From: Pleionea sp. CnH1-48
GTDB taxonomy: Bacteria > Pseudomonadota > Gammaproteobacteria > Enterobacterales > Kangiellaceae
Assembly (NCBI RefSeq): GCF_024124665.1
Contig: NZ_JAMXSB010000009.1
Span: 1-64,000, forward strand
Reading direction: 5' to 3'
Length of the DNA stretch: 64,000 bases
Shown one piece after another: positions 25,519 to 33,621 of this stretch. Within the stretch, counting starts at the first letter, position 1, and each line of letters starts with the position of its first letter. A program made the translations under genes and the position numbers. A model generated the notes under the pieces. It ran no database searches. It was not told where the DNA came from and was given only the letters and a program-made list of their open reading frames with translations.

Positions 25519-28500
25519 ATGGCAGCAAGAACAAAAATTATGAGAACCTCTGGATTTATATTTCGCAATATCCTTTTTTTGGTTGTGGCTTTTGTTTGCT
25601 TGTTCAGTCATGCCGAAGGCGACTTAATGCAAACGCCTAAGACTATGCGGCATACGAATCCGCAGTTGGCTATTCGTGTTATAGAAAATAATCGTGACAT
25701 CCTTGCTAGTCATTCGGACGCTTCTTTTTTTGAAAGCCAGTGGTTGTTGATCGAGCTCTATCTCAAAACGGGTGACTCGATGAAGGCGGAAGAAACCTAT
25801 GAACAGTTAACACGGATCTTTAGAGAAAATGCAAACTATCAACCTCAATTAGCGTTAATACATGGGATGTTGATGTTACACAATCTGGATATGGAAAACT
25901 TCTTAAACCGTCTGGCACCCTTTCAGACCGAGTTTTATAGTGAACCTCAGACTGAGTTGAATGTTTGGTATACGTATTTATTAGGCACTTATCATGTACG
26001 GAAGTACCAGTTCACTAAAGCCTTGCCTCAACTTACTGCTGCACTCGAAGGCGCTAAAAAACTTGAATTGGCTGGGCTCGAGTTAAGTATTCGCAATCAA
26101 ATAGTGCAGCTGTTTTATTACACGAAGCAATATGAACGTGCACTGAGTTTTAGTAACGAAAACATTTTGGTTGCTCGTGCTATGGGAGATCAGTATAGAG
26201 AGGTTGCGGCGCTCTCAAACAACATGAATATCTACTATGCGCGAGCTGTGGATATTGCAGATTCGTTGGCATCGGGGAACGCCAAAGATAATCCACAGTA
26301 CCAACAAGATATGGCTCAAAGTCAGGCTATGCAGAAAAAAGTGTTGAGCATCGCTGAAGGTATACAGGATTATCGTTCAATGTTACGGGCGTTGATCATT
26401 CAGCAAAGTCAATATATCAGTCAGAATAGTTTTCAACAGGCAGTGGAAACCGGCAAGAGAATTCTTGCGCTTGCAAGCGAGCATCGACTGGAATATGAAA
26501 GCGCTGTCGCTTCTAATAATATGGCTATTGCTTACCGTCAGCTGGAACAGTTTGAGGAAAGCATATTATCTCTTAAGGCCGCAGAGACCTACTATAAAAA
26601 AATCAATAGTATTCAGTCACTGATGTGGATTTATGAAGACTATGCTTTGACTTATCAAATGTTAGAGAATCATGAACAAGCACTTGAATACTATAAGCTC
26701 TTTCATGACAGCTCACTTAAGCTGATTAATCGAACTAATAATCAAACGCTCATGGACTTACAAGAGAAGTACGACGCGAGGGAGAAAACACAGGAGATTT
26801 CTAGATTAACTCAGCTGGCTGCGGTTAATAGCTATCAACTGAAGAACGAAAAAACACAGCGCTGGTTATTGATGATTGTATTATCTGCGCTTTTAGTTAT
26901 TGCTTTGCTACTTTATCAAAAACGTAAGCAGCTTAAGTTATTACTGGATAAAGAAGCCGAACTGAACCAGAAGGCCATTGAGGTTGGAGAGACAAAGCAA
27001 CGTTTCTTTAATAATTTATCTCATGAGTTTCGTACCGCTTTAACTTTGTCTATTGGACCGCTTAAATCTTTACTTGCCCATAAGAACTTACCCCATCGAG
27101 AGCCCGTTGAGTCTGCATTAGAAAACAACTTGCATATGATGACTTTGTTAAATGAAGTGTTAGATATTGAAAAGATTGATGCTAACACCATGCCTGTTCT
27201 TGTATCGGAATTTAATTTGTCGCAGGCGATTGATGCTTGTGTTAATCGCTTTCAATTACAGTTCAAAGAAAAAAATATTCGCTTAAAGAAACAAAGCTTC
27301 GAAGGACACACTACTCTATTTTTTGACCCCTCACACTTCGAAAAAATCATCTCCAATATACTCTCTAATGCCGGTAAGTACTGTGTTAATGGTTGTACTA
27401 TTACCTTAGAGCTAGAAAACGAGGATGATCACTACGTTTTGTCTGTTAAAGATGATGGCCCTGGAATTAGTAAAAGCGAGCTGGCTTACGTGTTCAATCG
27501 TTTTTATCAGGGGAAGTCATCTGCTGATAAACGCCTTCCTGGAACTGGTGTTGGCCTTTCTATGGTCAAAGAGTTAATCGAGCTTCATGAGGGAAGTGTG
27601 AGTATTTCGAGTCAAGAAGGCGAGGGGTGTTGCGTTAAGCTCAGTTTTAAAAAGGGATGTGAACATTATTCCAGGGAGCTTCTGAGTTCCTTTAAAAAAG
27701 CACAAGAAGACAACTCTGATAATCATAGTGAGCAACATGAACTTTCAAAAGACTTGGTGACTCAGCTTGCACTGTCTGACGTAAACAAAGCAGCCGGCAA
27801 TCATACAGAAGCGGAGCCTACGCAATCGAAGCCTGTGGTGCTGGTCGTTGATGACAATAAGAAGATCCGACAGCTGATACGTGGGATCTTGCAACCCGAT
27901 TATCATATTGTTGAAGCTGAAAACGGGCTCGAAGCACTTAAGGTGGCAGAGTCAATTCAGCCGGATCTACTCATTGTCGATGTAATGATGCCAGAGATGG
28001 ATGGTTATCAGTTAACTGAGCAATTAAAGTCAAATCCGCAGTTGGCTCATTTATCGATTATATTACTCACGGCATTGTCGGAGACTGAGCAACGAGTTCA
28101 TGGTCTTTTGCTTGGCGCCGATGACTATGTCACTAAGCCTTTTGATAATGACGAGCTCAAAGCAAGAGTTAAAAATCATCTGGCACAAAAACAACGCTTA
28201 TCTGAAGTACTGTTAAAAGAGTTCCAACAAAGTGGCGGTCGAGAACTCGGCAATCATTCTTTTGAAGGGCAAGACGCTAAGCGTTGCAAAAAGCTCGATA
28301 ACATTATTACTAAAAACTTAAGTAAGTATGAGTTTGACGTAGAGCAAATGTATACCGCACTTAATATGACGCGAAGTTCGTTGTATCGCTATACACAAAA
28401 AATCTATGGTTGCTCACCGATGAATCTGCTCAAAAAAAGACGATTGGAACTGGCCCATCAAATGTTAACTGAATGCGATGGCACTATCAGCGAGGTTGCT

Positions 28501-28647
28501 TATGCGGTGGGTTATCAAAGTTTATCGGCATTTAGCCGAGCTTTCCGAGAGCACTTTGATTATCCTCCTACCAAAGTAAAAGAAGGGCGGCAAAAGACAC
28601 AACCCGTCAGTGATGAAAGCTCTCCGGTTTTTGCGTCACTCGATTGA
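25519..28647 (+). CDS. Hybrid two-component protein: TPR sensor, kinase, receiver, AraC output
   Basis: The frame is open from a TTG at 25372, but ATGs at 25519 or 25540 fit better, giving a signal/anchor (NILFLVVAFVCLFSHA). Order: exported helical TPR-like sensor (about 400 residues), membrane helix (WLLMIVLSALLVIALLLY), HisKA with H-box FFNNLSHEFRTALTLSIGPL, HATPase (SNAGKYC, DDGPGIS, GTGVGLSMVKELI), receiver (VLVVDDNKKIR, phospho-Asp in DLLIVDVMMPEMDG, Lys in DDYVTKPF), and an AraC-type HTH (ISEVAYAVGYQSLSAFSRAF). All two-component steps are thus in one protein, the HTCS layout known from polysaccharide and nutrient use in Bacteroidetes and some gammaproteobacteria. The divergent PKD/PPC hydrolase is a plausible target. 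Confidence 0.88.
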   Translation: MAARTKIMRTSGFIFRNILFLVVAFVCLFSHAEGDLMQTPKTMRHTNPQLAIRVIENNRDILASHSDASFFESQWLLIELYLKTGDSMKAEETYEQLTRIFRENANYQPQLALIHGMLMLHNLDMENFLNRLAPFQTEFYSEPQTELNVWYTYLLGTYHVRKYQFTKALPQLTAALEGAKKLELAGLELSIRNQIVQLFYYTKQYERALSFSNENILVARAMGDQYREVAALSNNMNIYYARAVDIADSLASGNAKDNPQYQQDMAQSQAMQKKVLSIAEGIQDYRSMLRALIIQQSQYISQNSFQQAVETGKRILALASEHRLEYESAVASNNMAIAYRQLEQFEESILSLKAAETYYKKINSIQSLMWIYEDYALTYQMLENHEQALEYYKLFHDSSLKLINRTNNQTLMDLQEKYDAREKTQEISRLTQLAAVNSYQLKNEKTQRWLLMIVLSALLVIALLLYQKRKQLKLLLDKEAELNQKAIEVGETKQRFFNNLSHEFRTALTLSIGPLKSLLAHKNLPHREPVESALENNLHMMTLLNEVLDIEKIDANTMPVLVSEFNLSQAIDACVNRFQLQFKEKNIRLKKQSFEGHTTLFFDPSHFEKIISNILSNAGKYCVNGCTITLELENEDDHYVLSVKDDGPGISKSELAYVFNRFYQGKSSADKRLPGTGVGLSMVKELIELHEGSVSISSQEGEGCCVKLSFKKGCEHYSRELLSSFKKAQEDNSDNHSEQHELSKDLVTQLALSDVNKAAGNHTEAEPTQSKPVVLVVDDNKKIRQLIRGILQPDYHIVEAENGLEALKVAESIQPDLLIVDVMMPEMDGYQLTEQLKSNPQLAHLSIILLTALSETEQRVHGLLLGADDYVTKPFDNDELKARVKNHLAQKQRLSEVLLKEFQQSGGRELGNHSFEGQDAKRCKKLDNIITKNLSKYEFDVEQMYTALNMTRSSLYRYTQKIYGCSPMNLLKKRRLELAHQMLTECDGTISEVAYAVGYQSLSAFSRAFREHFDYPPTKVKEGRQKTQPVSDESSPVFASLD

Positions 28648-28661
28648 TGGAATGCTATTGG

Positions 28662-28703
28662 GGTATTGAGCATGCACTCTTAAAAAAGTACATGCTTTAT
28701 ACC
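28662..28703. terminator. Hairpin between convergent genes
   Basis: GGTATTGAGCATG pairs with CATGCTTTATACC (two mismatches) across a loop containing A6. It lies between the hybrid sensor and the minus-strand symporter operon. Confidence 0.4.
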
Positions 28704-28735
28704 TTACTGACTTGTCTTGTGAGTATCGTTATTCT

Positions 28736-29224
28736 TCAAGGATTCATATCTATAAAAACGGTGGACGCCTCACCGTAATAATGAGTTCCAGCCGCGGAGG
28801 CAGCAACTCTTAAGCGTTGACCTGGTTTGGGATAGGGTACTTCTATACTCCAGCTTTTATTAGATGCGTTCGTTGATGCCATCGTTTCTGGCGCGGTAAT
28901 ATCTTTAACTTTGGAAACTTCATTGACTATGGGTTCTACTAAAGCTAACACGATACCATCAAGAGCAACTTTAGATTCAACACGAAGGAATAGTTTGGAT
29001 TGAGGTGTTTTTGTTGCTGACAGAGTCAGAGACACATCCCCATTTTTTAATTCACAAAGGCCACTTAGATAGCGGCAGTTAGGTTTCTCTACCAAAACAT
29101 AACTTTGCCCTTTCTCGGCTCTTTGAGCTGGTTGGCTCACCAGATAGTCAACAGCAAAGTAGCTGATGAGCGCCAAACAGGGTGCCACCAGAAGCGCGAC
29201 GGTTATGTGTTTATTCTTTAACAT
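28736..29224 (-). CDS. Unknown membrane-anchored protein in the symporter operon
   Basis: The 162-residue protein (ATG at 29224; a TTG lies one codon before) has an N-terminal membrane helix (ITVALLVAPCLALISYFAVDYL). Its periplasmic beta-rich domain has one Cys pair (NCRYLSGLCEL). It begins 20 bases after the symporter stop and is the third gene of that operon. I do not recognise the family. It could be an accessory factor of the transporter or a general FixH-like protein; the layout (N-terminal anchor, small beta domain, Cys pair) is similar to FixH-like proteins but I would not name it so. Confidence 0.6.
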   Translation of the reverse strand: MLKNKHITVALLVAPCLALISYFAVDYLVSQPAQRAEKGQSYVLVEKPNCRYLSGLCELKNGDVSLTLSATKTPQSKLFLRVESKVALDGIVLALVEPIVNEVSKVKDITAPETMASTNASNKSWSIEVPYPKPGQRLRVAASAAGTHYYGEASTVFIDMNP

Positions 29225-29244
29225 CAAAGCTTCATTTCTCCGGG

Positions 29245-30975
29245 TTAGTGGTCTTGCGCACGGCTAACGCCTGAAGGCACTCGTATATATTCAACCAACT
29301 CTTGTACTTCAACGGGTGGTTTGCCCGTCATTCGTGTCACAATGGCCGCCACTGTAAAATTAATAATCGCACCCACAAAGCCAAAGGCATTCGGCTCTAT
29401 TCCCAAAAACCAGTTAGCTTTCATATCGCCTAAAAAGGAAGTGCTTTGCACAAACATGATTCCTTTGTGTTGGAAGACGTAAAGTAAAGTCACTGTGATC
29501 CCTGCAATCATTCCTGCAATGGCTCCCTGTTTGTTTATGTTCTTACTAAAGATCCCCATCATGAGTGCAGGAAACAAAGAGGATGCCGCCAAGCCAAATG
29601 CCAGTGCGACTGTGCCTGCTGCAAAGTCGGGCGGATTATAACCGAGGTAACCCGCGAGTCCGATAGCAACGGCCATAGCAATCCGGCTGGCGAGTAATTC
29701 TGCTTTTTCATTAATATCGGGAATGAACACACCTTTAATTAAATCATGAGAAATGGCTGAAGAGATGGCTAACAATAGCCCTGCGGCGGTTGATAAGGCT
29801 GCGGCTAACCCTCCTGCCGCTACCAGGGCGATTACCCAGTTAGGCAGTTGCGCGATTTCTGGATTAGCAAGGACCATAATGTCGCGATCAATCTTTACCA
29901 TCTCGTTGTCTGTGGTATCAGCAGACATCTGAATGCGGCCATCGTTGTTTTTATCTTCAAACTTTAATAGACCTGTAGTTTCCCAGTTTTTAAACCAGTC
30001 GGGACGCTCATCATAAACCAGGTGGTCGCCTGGATTCGGCTCTATGGTTTCTATGAGGTTTAATCTCGCCATGCCAGCAACGGCAGGTGCGGTGGTGTAA
30101 AGTATGGCAATAAATACTAATGCCCAGCCGGCTGAACTTCGTGCATCTTTTACTTTGGGTACGGTAAAGAAGCGAATGATGACGTGAGGAAGTCCTGCTG
30201 TGCCGATCATTAGTGACATGGTATAAGCAAACATGTTTAAAGTGCTGAGGCGCTTTTCTGTTGTGTACTCAGCGAATCCTAACTCAGTGACTACCTGATC
30301 CAGCTTATCAAGTAAGTAGGTATTGGTTCCTGTCATAGTGTCACCTAATCCTAGTTGCGGGATAGGGTTGCCAGTCAGTGTTAAAGAAATAAAGATAGCA
30401 GGAATGGTGTAGGCAAAAATCAATACGCAGTATTGTGCAATTTGAGTGTAAGTAATTCCTTTCATGCCCCCTAGCACGGCATAGATAAAAACGATCAACA
30501 TGCCGACCATAAGTCCAGTACCATAAGATACTTCAAGAAAGCGAGAAAAAGCGACGCCAACACCTTTCATCTGGCCAATAACATAAGTCACTGAAATAAT
30601 AATGAGACAAAGTACAGCAACGATGCGAGCTGCGTTAGAATAGTAACGTTCACCGATAAATTCGGGTACTGTGAACTTGCCAAACTTTCGTAAATAAGGT
30701 GCGAGTAACATGGCCAATAAAACATAACCGCCAGTCCATCCCATTAAAAAGACGGAACCGCCATAACCCATAAAGGCGATTAAGCCTGCCATTGATATAA
30801 ACGAAGCGGCTGACATCCAGTCGGCTGCCGTCGCCATCCCGTTAGCTACCGGATGGACACCTCCACCAGCAATATAAAAGTCCTTTGTCGAGCTGGCCCG
30901 CGACCATATTGCAATGCCGATATAGAGCAAAAAAGTTGCCCCGACAATAAGATAAGTAACCGTTTTTAAATCCAT
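29245..30975 (-). CDS. Sodium:solute symporter of the VC_2705 / ActP-like group
   Basis: The 576-residue protein has about 13 membrane helices and SSF landmarks: STKDFYIAGGGVHPVANGMA near the N-terminus, AADWMSAASFISMAGLIAFM and LAAALSTAAGLLLAISSAIS. The family takes up acetate, proline, sugars or related solutes with Na+. A DUF4212 gene directly upstream (12-base gap) is the hallmark of the VC_2705 subgroup, thought to be carboxylate (acetate-like) transporters. No acetyl-CoA synthetase lies nearby, so the substrate is not confirmed. Confidence 0.9.
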   Translation of the reverse strand: MDLKTVTYLIVGATFLLYIGIAIWSRASSTKDFYIAGGGVHPVANGMATAADWMSAASFISMAGLIAFMGYGGSVFLMGWTGGYVLLAMLLAPYLRKFGKFTVPEFIGERYYSNAARIVAVLCLIIISVTYVIGQMKGVGVAFSRFLEVSYGTGLMVGMLIVFIYAVLGGMKGITYTQIAQYCVLIFAYTIPAIFISLTLTGNPIPQLGLGDTMTGTNTYLLDKLDQVVTELGFAEYTTEKRLSTLNMFAYTMSLMIGTAGLPHVIIRFFTVPKVKDARSSAGWALVFIAILYTTAPAVAGMARLNLIETIEPNPGDHLVYDERPDWFKNWETTGLLKFEDKNNDGRIQMSADTTDNEMVKIDRDIMVLANPEIAQLPNWVIALVAAGGLAAALSTAAGLLLAISSAISHDLIKGVFIPDINEKAELLASRIAMAVAIGLAGYLGYNPPDFAAGTVALAFGLAASSLFPALMMGIFSKNINKQGAIAGMIAGITVTLLYVFQHKGIMFVQSTSFLGDMKANWFLGIEPNAFGFVGAIINFTVAAIVTRMTGKPPVEVQELVEYIRVPSGVSRAQDH

Positions 30976-30987
30976 AACAACAAGCTC

Positions 30988-31254
30988 CTATTGATCATCT
31001 AAACCGTATTGTTTATCCAATGCTTTCATTTTTTTTGCATACACAAAAATAAGAATCACAAAGGTATAGATAGAGCCCTGTTGAGCAAACCAGAAGCCAA
31101 GTTTGTAGCCACCGAGGCGGATTGTATTAAGTTGGTCAACCAGAAGAACACCGAATACAAATGAGACGATGAACCAGATGGTTAATAGAATCATCATGAG
31201 TTTAACGTTGGCGCGCCAATAAGTCTGAGCTTTATTTTTATTATCAGAAGTCAT
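30988..31254 (-). CDS. DUF4212 small membrane protein, symporter partner
   Basis: The 88-residue protein has two helices (LMMILLTIWFIVSFVFGVLLV and GSIYTFVILIFVYAKKMKAL) and the motif YWRANVKLM at the start, and RLGGYKLGFWFAQQGSI in the middle, typical of DUF4212. Such proteins are nearly always encoded just before a VC_2705-type sodium symporter, as here. It is the first gene of a minus-strand operon of three. A role as a small subunit or assembly factor of the transporter is inferred. Confidence 0.9.
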   Translation of the reverse strand: MTSDNKNKAQTYWRANVKLMMILLTIWFIVSFVFGVLLVDQLNTIRLGGYKLGFWFAQQGSIYTFVILIFVYAKKMKALDKQYGLDDQ

Positions 31255-31521
31255 GGTCGATCCTTATCATGCAGAAAGGCGTTAGGTTTTGATAATACGT
31301 AAGTTTTGAACCTAATTCGACCAAAATTTAGTGCTTTTTGGGAGGCGATATTCAATAGCTATTGAAGATGTTGTGAGTGGGAACTCGTAAGGAGATAAGT
31401 GTAATGGGATGTAATCGAATAGAAAGGCGATTCGTCTTAACCTTGAACTCAACTGCTAAGGACTAAAGGAAAATTTAGTGAAAGGCAGTTTTGTTCAACA
31501 ATTTAATTTAGGAGAAATTAA

Positions 31522-32619
31522 ATGAAGACGATTAAGGCATTTATATTGTCACTGCCATTTATGTTCACATCCGCTGACTCTGCTGCGGTTAATGGACAGG
31601 ATGTTAAGCTTGTTCACACCAATGGTTCGAGCTTCTATCAAATTGGCAGTAAGTGGTATGAGAGAGGAGGTGCACCCAATTATTCTCATAAATTTGTATT
31701 TACCGAATACGGTCGAGATCAATGGTCGGTTTATCTGTTTGATAGCGCCAGAAATGTCCGCTTGCAATTAGATTTGTGGACCAAGAAAGTCAATTATCTT
31801 GGGCCGAATAGTTCTGACTGGAGAACCATCTTTACCATATCCAGTTCTAGCCCTCATCAAATTGCGCTGAATGGCCCTACGTTATATCAACACAGCAACT
31901 ATGGTGGCTATGGTGTAAAGCTGTTGGAAGGCTCGTATACACTTAATGTTCTTAATGCTCGTGGTATTAAGAATGATGATGTGTCATCAGTAAAAGTACC
32001 GAGTGGTTTTCAGTTAGATACTTATGAGCATAATAACTTTGGTGGTTGGAAACAAAGTTATGTGGTTAATACTTCTTATGTTGGTAGCAGCAAAAACGAC
32101 GAGCTTTCTTCGGTGGTTGTAAAAGCGATTGACCCTATTAAAAACAGAGCCATTAAAGTTTATCGCCATAGCATTGCACCCAGCTTTTCTAACAGTGAGG
32201 CTGATCGTATTCTTGGTGATGCATCTGATATTTTATTAACACAAGATGGCAGTGATGATGTGGCATGTCCTGTAACGATGAAACGTTCTGGAAATGTAAC
32301 AACCACAACGCAAGGTGATGGTACCCTCGATGCGCGAGGCGATTTATCGGCTTACCCTGATGGCATTACTCTAGTTAAAGCAATAAATTATTGCTCCAGC
32401 TTGTCTCCTAATATCATTGGTTGTGCTAGCACACCGGGCAAAAAGGCCGTCTTCATTCGATTTACCGAGAATCAGGAAGGTATGGTCTGGGCCCATGAAT
32501 ACGGTCACAACAAAGGATTAAGCCACCGTAATGGTAGCAACAACTTGATGGACAGTTATGTTGGTACGTCGAAACGTAGAGTGAATCAATCTGAGTGCAA
32601 CTCTTTTATTAACAACTAA
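31522..32619 (+). CDS. Secreted beta/gamma-crystallin plus metzincin-type metalloprotease
   Basis: The 365-residue protein has a signal peptide (TIKAFILSLPFMFTSADSAA). In the middle are two beta/gamma-crystallin motifs (LYQHSNYGGYGVKLLEGSYT and DTYEHNNFGGWKQSY, each followed by a D-D-x-SS-V-type Greek-key end), a fold that often binds Ca2+. The C-terminal third has WAHEYGHNKGLSH, the HExxHxxGxxH zinc site, followed by NNLMDS, a Met-turn. That makes it a metzincin protease. The crystallin part may be a Ca2+-stabilised prodomain or binding module. An AGGAGAAATTAA ribosome site precedes the ATG. Protease activity is inferred from the intact motif. Confidence 0.8.
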   Translation: MKTIKAFILSLPFMFTSADSAAVNGQDVKLVHTNGSSFYQIGSKWYERGGAPNYSHKFVFTEYGRDQWSVYLFDSARNVRLQLDLWTKKVNYLGPNSSDWRTIFTISSSSPHQIALNGPTLYQHSNYGGYGVKLLEGSYTLNVLNARGIKNDDVSSVKVPSGFQLDTYEHNNFGGWKQSYVVNTSYVGSSKNDELSSVVVKAIDPIKNRAIKVYRHSIAPSFSNSEADRILGDASDILLTQDGSDDVACPVTMKRSGNVTTTTQGDGTLDARGDLSAYPDGITLVKAINYCSSLSPNIIGCASTPGKKAVFIRFTENQEGMVWAHEYGHNKGLSHRNGSNNLMDSYVGTSKRRVNQSECNSFINN

Positions 32620-32643
32620 CTTAAGTAACTAAAGGATAAGACA

Positions 32644-33378
32644 ATGAATATTTCTATGAAGAAAGCAATAGTGACATTTTCTGCGCTTGTGATGTCTGCT
32701 TCCAGTATGGCTGCTGAGTTAATGAGTGTTAATGAGTTTGTTAGCAAAACCTATATTCAAGGTTTACCTTACGAAGAAGCGCTTCAATACAACGAGGTCC
32801 ACGTTCCTCAACTAAAAGCGATTTTGAACGATTACTCACAGAGTGAGTTATGGCCCAACACCATAGTAATGTTAGAGATCATCGGTGACAAAGAAGACCT
32901 GGGCGATATCATTCGCTTTATCGAAAGAGATCCCGGTGATGAATATAGCATTGCCCATGAGCGTGCAAAAAATGCAGCCATATATGGCCTGGGTTATTTT
33001 ATTAACCACACAAAAAGTAAAAAGGCATTACGTTATTTGGTAGCCAGTCTTGATGAAGAGACCTGGACTAAGCGCAATGTAAGAGGTTTAGGTAAGTTGC
33101 ACAAAACAGAGGGTGAAAGAAATGCTGACTTTAGCAAGTACGCAATGTTAGGGCTGGCACTTTCTGGCGAGTACGAGGCGATATCTGAACTCAAACGGTT
33201 TAAATCACGAAAGACTTTAAAGATGCAAAAAGCTGGAAAGGCGAAGTCTCAGCAGACTCGATTTGAACGCATTGCCGAAACAGCACTTGATGAAGGCGGA
33301 AAAATTAATAAAAAGGGTCTGAAAGCCTACTACAAGCAGCAACATCAACACGAACATGATGGACACGACCATCATTAA
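32644..33378 (+). CDS. Exported HEAT-like protein with a histidine-rich tail
   Basis: The 244-residue protein has a signal peptide (AIVTFSALVMSASSMAAE). The body is helical with HEAT-like units (YSIAHERAKNAAIYGLGYF, YAMLGLALSGEYEAISELKR). It ends QQHQHEHDGHDHH, a His/Asp cluster able to bind metal ions such as Zn2+, Ni2+ or Cu2+. It starts 24 bases after the metzincin gene, so they are probably an operon. A link to zinc supply of the protease is attractive but only inference. No enzyme motif is seen. Confidence 0.6.
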   Translation: MNISMKKAIVTFSALVMSASSMAAELMSVNEFVSKTYIQGLPYEEALQYNEVHVPQLKAILNDYSQSELWPNTIVMLEIIGDKEDLGDIIRFIERDPGDEYSIAHERAKNAAIYGLGYFINHTKSKKALRYLVASLDEETWTKRNVRGLGKLHKTEGERNADFSKYAMLGLALSGEYEAISELKRFKSRKTLKMQKAGKAKSQQTRFERIAETALDEGGKINKKGLKAYYKQQHQHEHDGHDHH

Positions 33379-33392
33379 ATGACTCCCTTGGT

Positions 33393-33417
33393 CGACGATG
33401 CTGTCATGGTATCGTCG
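33393..33417 (+). terminator. Possible terminator after the metzincin operon
   Basis: CGACGAT pairs with ATCGTCG around an 11-base loop, followed by GCGTTTTAG. Confidence 0.5.
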
Positions 33418-33621
33418 GCGTTTTAGAGATTGATTGTTCTCGTTAAGAGATTTTTTTTAAGCCTGTTTTATAGCCAGCCAGTTATTTAAGAACGAGACAT
33501 ATCTCATAAAAATAATATAAATAAAGGTAAATATTCTCCAAAGCCTTCCTGCCGCCAGCGCCAAAGATGAATTACCCCCATAGAAGGGATACAATTATCT
33601 TCCCTTTAACGGACAAATTGT

